Below are positions 63,905 through 64,000 of a stretch of 64,000 nt of DNA, in pieces. The notes beneath the pieces are model-generated. The model was not told where the DNA came from. It did no database searches and was given only the letters and a program-made list of their open reading frames with translations. Position 1 is the first letter of the stretch, and each line of letters begins with the position of its first letter. The position numbers and the translations under genes are program-made. This DNA is from Acidobacteriota bacterium (GTDB taxonomy: Bacteria > Acidobacteriota > Terriglobia > Acidiferrales > UBA7541), in NCBI GenBank assembly GCA_013289715.1, contig JABCZJ010000011.1, positions 62,001-126,000 of the forward strand. Direction: 5' to 3'.

Positions 63905-64000
63905 ATGTTCTGCCCCCAATGCCGAGCCGAGTATCTGCTTCACGTTCACCGCTGCCCCGATTGCGATGTGCCCCTAGTGCAACGTCGCCCTGACACCCAC
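63905..64000 (+). CDS. N-terminal part of a zinc-ribbon protein (cut by window end)
   Basis: 32 codons from ATG 63905: MFCPQCRAEYLLHVHRCPDC, a two-CxxC zinc ribbon. The rest lies outside the window. It resembles the start of zinc-ribbon DUF2007-type proteins, but that cannot be checked. Confidence 0.5.
   Translation, partial: MFCPQCRAEYLLHVHRCPDCDVPLVQRRPDTH

Noticed and set aside
57600..64000. CRISPR array
   Set aside because: Repeats are 50-140 bp, imperfect, spaced by whole genes and hairpin-forming; nothing like short regular repeats with spacers, and no Cas genes.

Overview
The window is a high-GC bacterial chromosome segment, most likely from an Acidobacteriota (Terriglobia-like) genome. 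This is an inference from gene style: a Ser/Thr kinase fused to a periplasmic TPR-type region, a Tgt-YajC-SecD-SecF block running straight into TonB-ExbB-ExbD-ExbD, DUF3052 and SYLF proteins, and recurring intergenic phrases such as CATCCTGAGG and TCTGCGTTAAATC. No rRNA is present to confirm it. About 51 kb is chromosomal backbone and the last 12 kb is accessory. Layout: 0-13.4 kb holds a divergent TetR regulator, a SYLF lipid-binding protein, a PBP4-type D,D-carboxypeptidase, MutS2, a broken four-helix-bundle gene inside inverted purine-rich repeats, DnaG and RpoD (ended by a strong terminator), a decayed SIR2-like gene, and small DUF and SRPBCC genes. 13.4-17 kb has a zinc-ribbon membrane protein and an oppD-methyltransferase-oppF trio. 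17-26.3 kb is an envelope block: Yip1-like protein, Tgt, YajC, SecD, SecF, TonB, ExbB, two ExbDs and a TPR lipoprotein, closed by a terminator. 26.4-36 kb has a rhodanese-like protein, a potassium channel, gamma-glutamyltransferase, a frameshifted membrane gene, a bifunctional RelA/SpoT, a lipoprotein, an inactivated M1-peptidase-like lipoprotein and RidA. 36-41 kb has soluble transhydrogenase and a molybdenum hydroxylase (2Fe-2S subunit, Moco subunit, c-type cytochrome). 41.1-51.4 kb is an unusual group: a GCS2/YbdK carboxylate-amine ligase, two ordinary ATP-grasp enzymes, a circularly permuted ATP-grasp, an M29 aminopeptidase, two alpha/beta hydrolases and a membrane acyltransferase. It looks like a pathway that builds, modifies and hydrolyses an amide-linked small molecule or peptide, and is my main candidate for an undescribed system. 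At 51.6-52.0 kb are tRNA-Ile(GAU) and tRNA-Arg(UCG). The Arg tRNA abuts a truncated tyrosine integrase that carries a 15-bp copy of the tRNA T-arm, so it marks an island boundary. From 52 to 64 kb lie STAS and monooxygenase-like proteins, the large kinase, an RHH plus serine-recombinase pair, and a run of small unrecognised or TonB-like genes separated by seven related hairpin-forming repeats that look like cassette recombination sites (attC-like) without an integrase. A second theme is promoter architecture: several genes (oppD, tgt, rsh, the M29 peptidase, the kinase, a TonB-like gene and others) have a -10 hexamer only 5-8 nt before the start codon, which predicts leaderless mRNAs.
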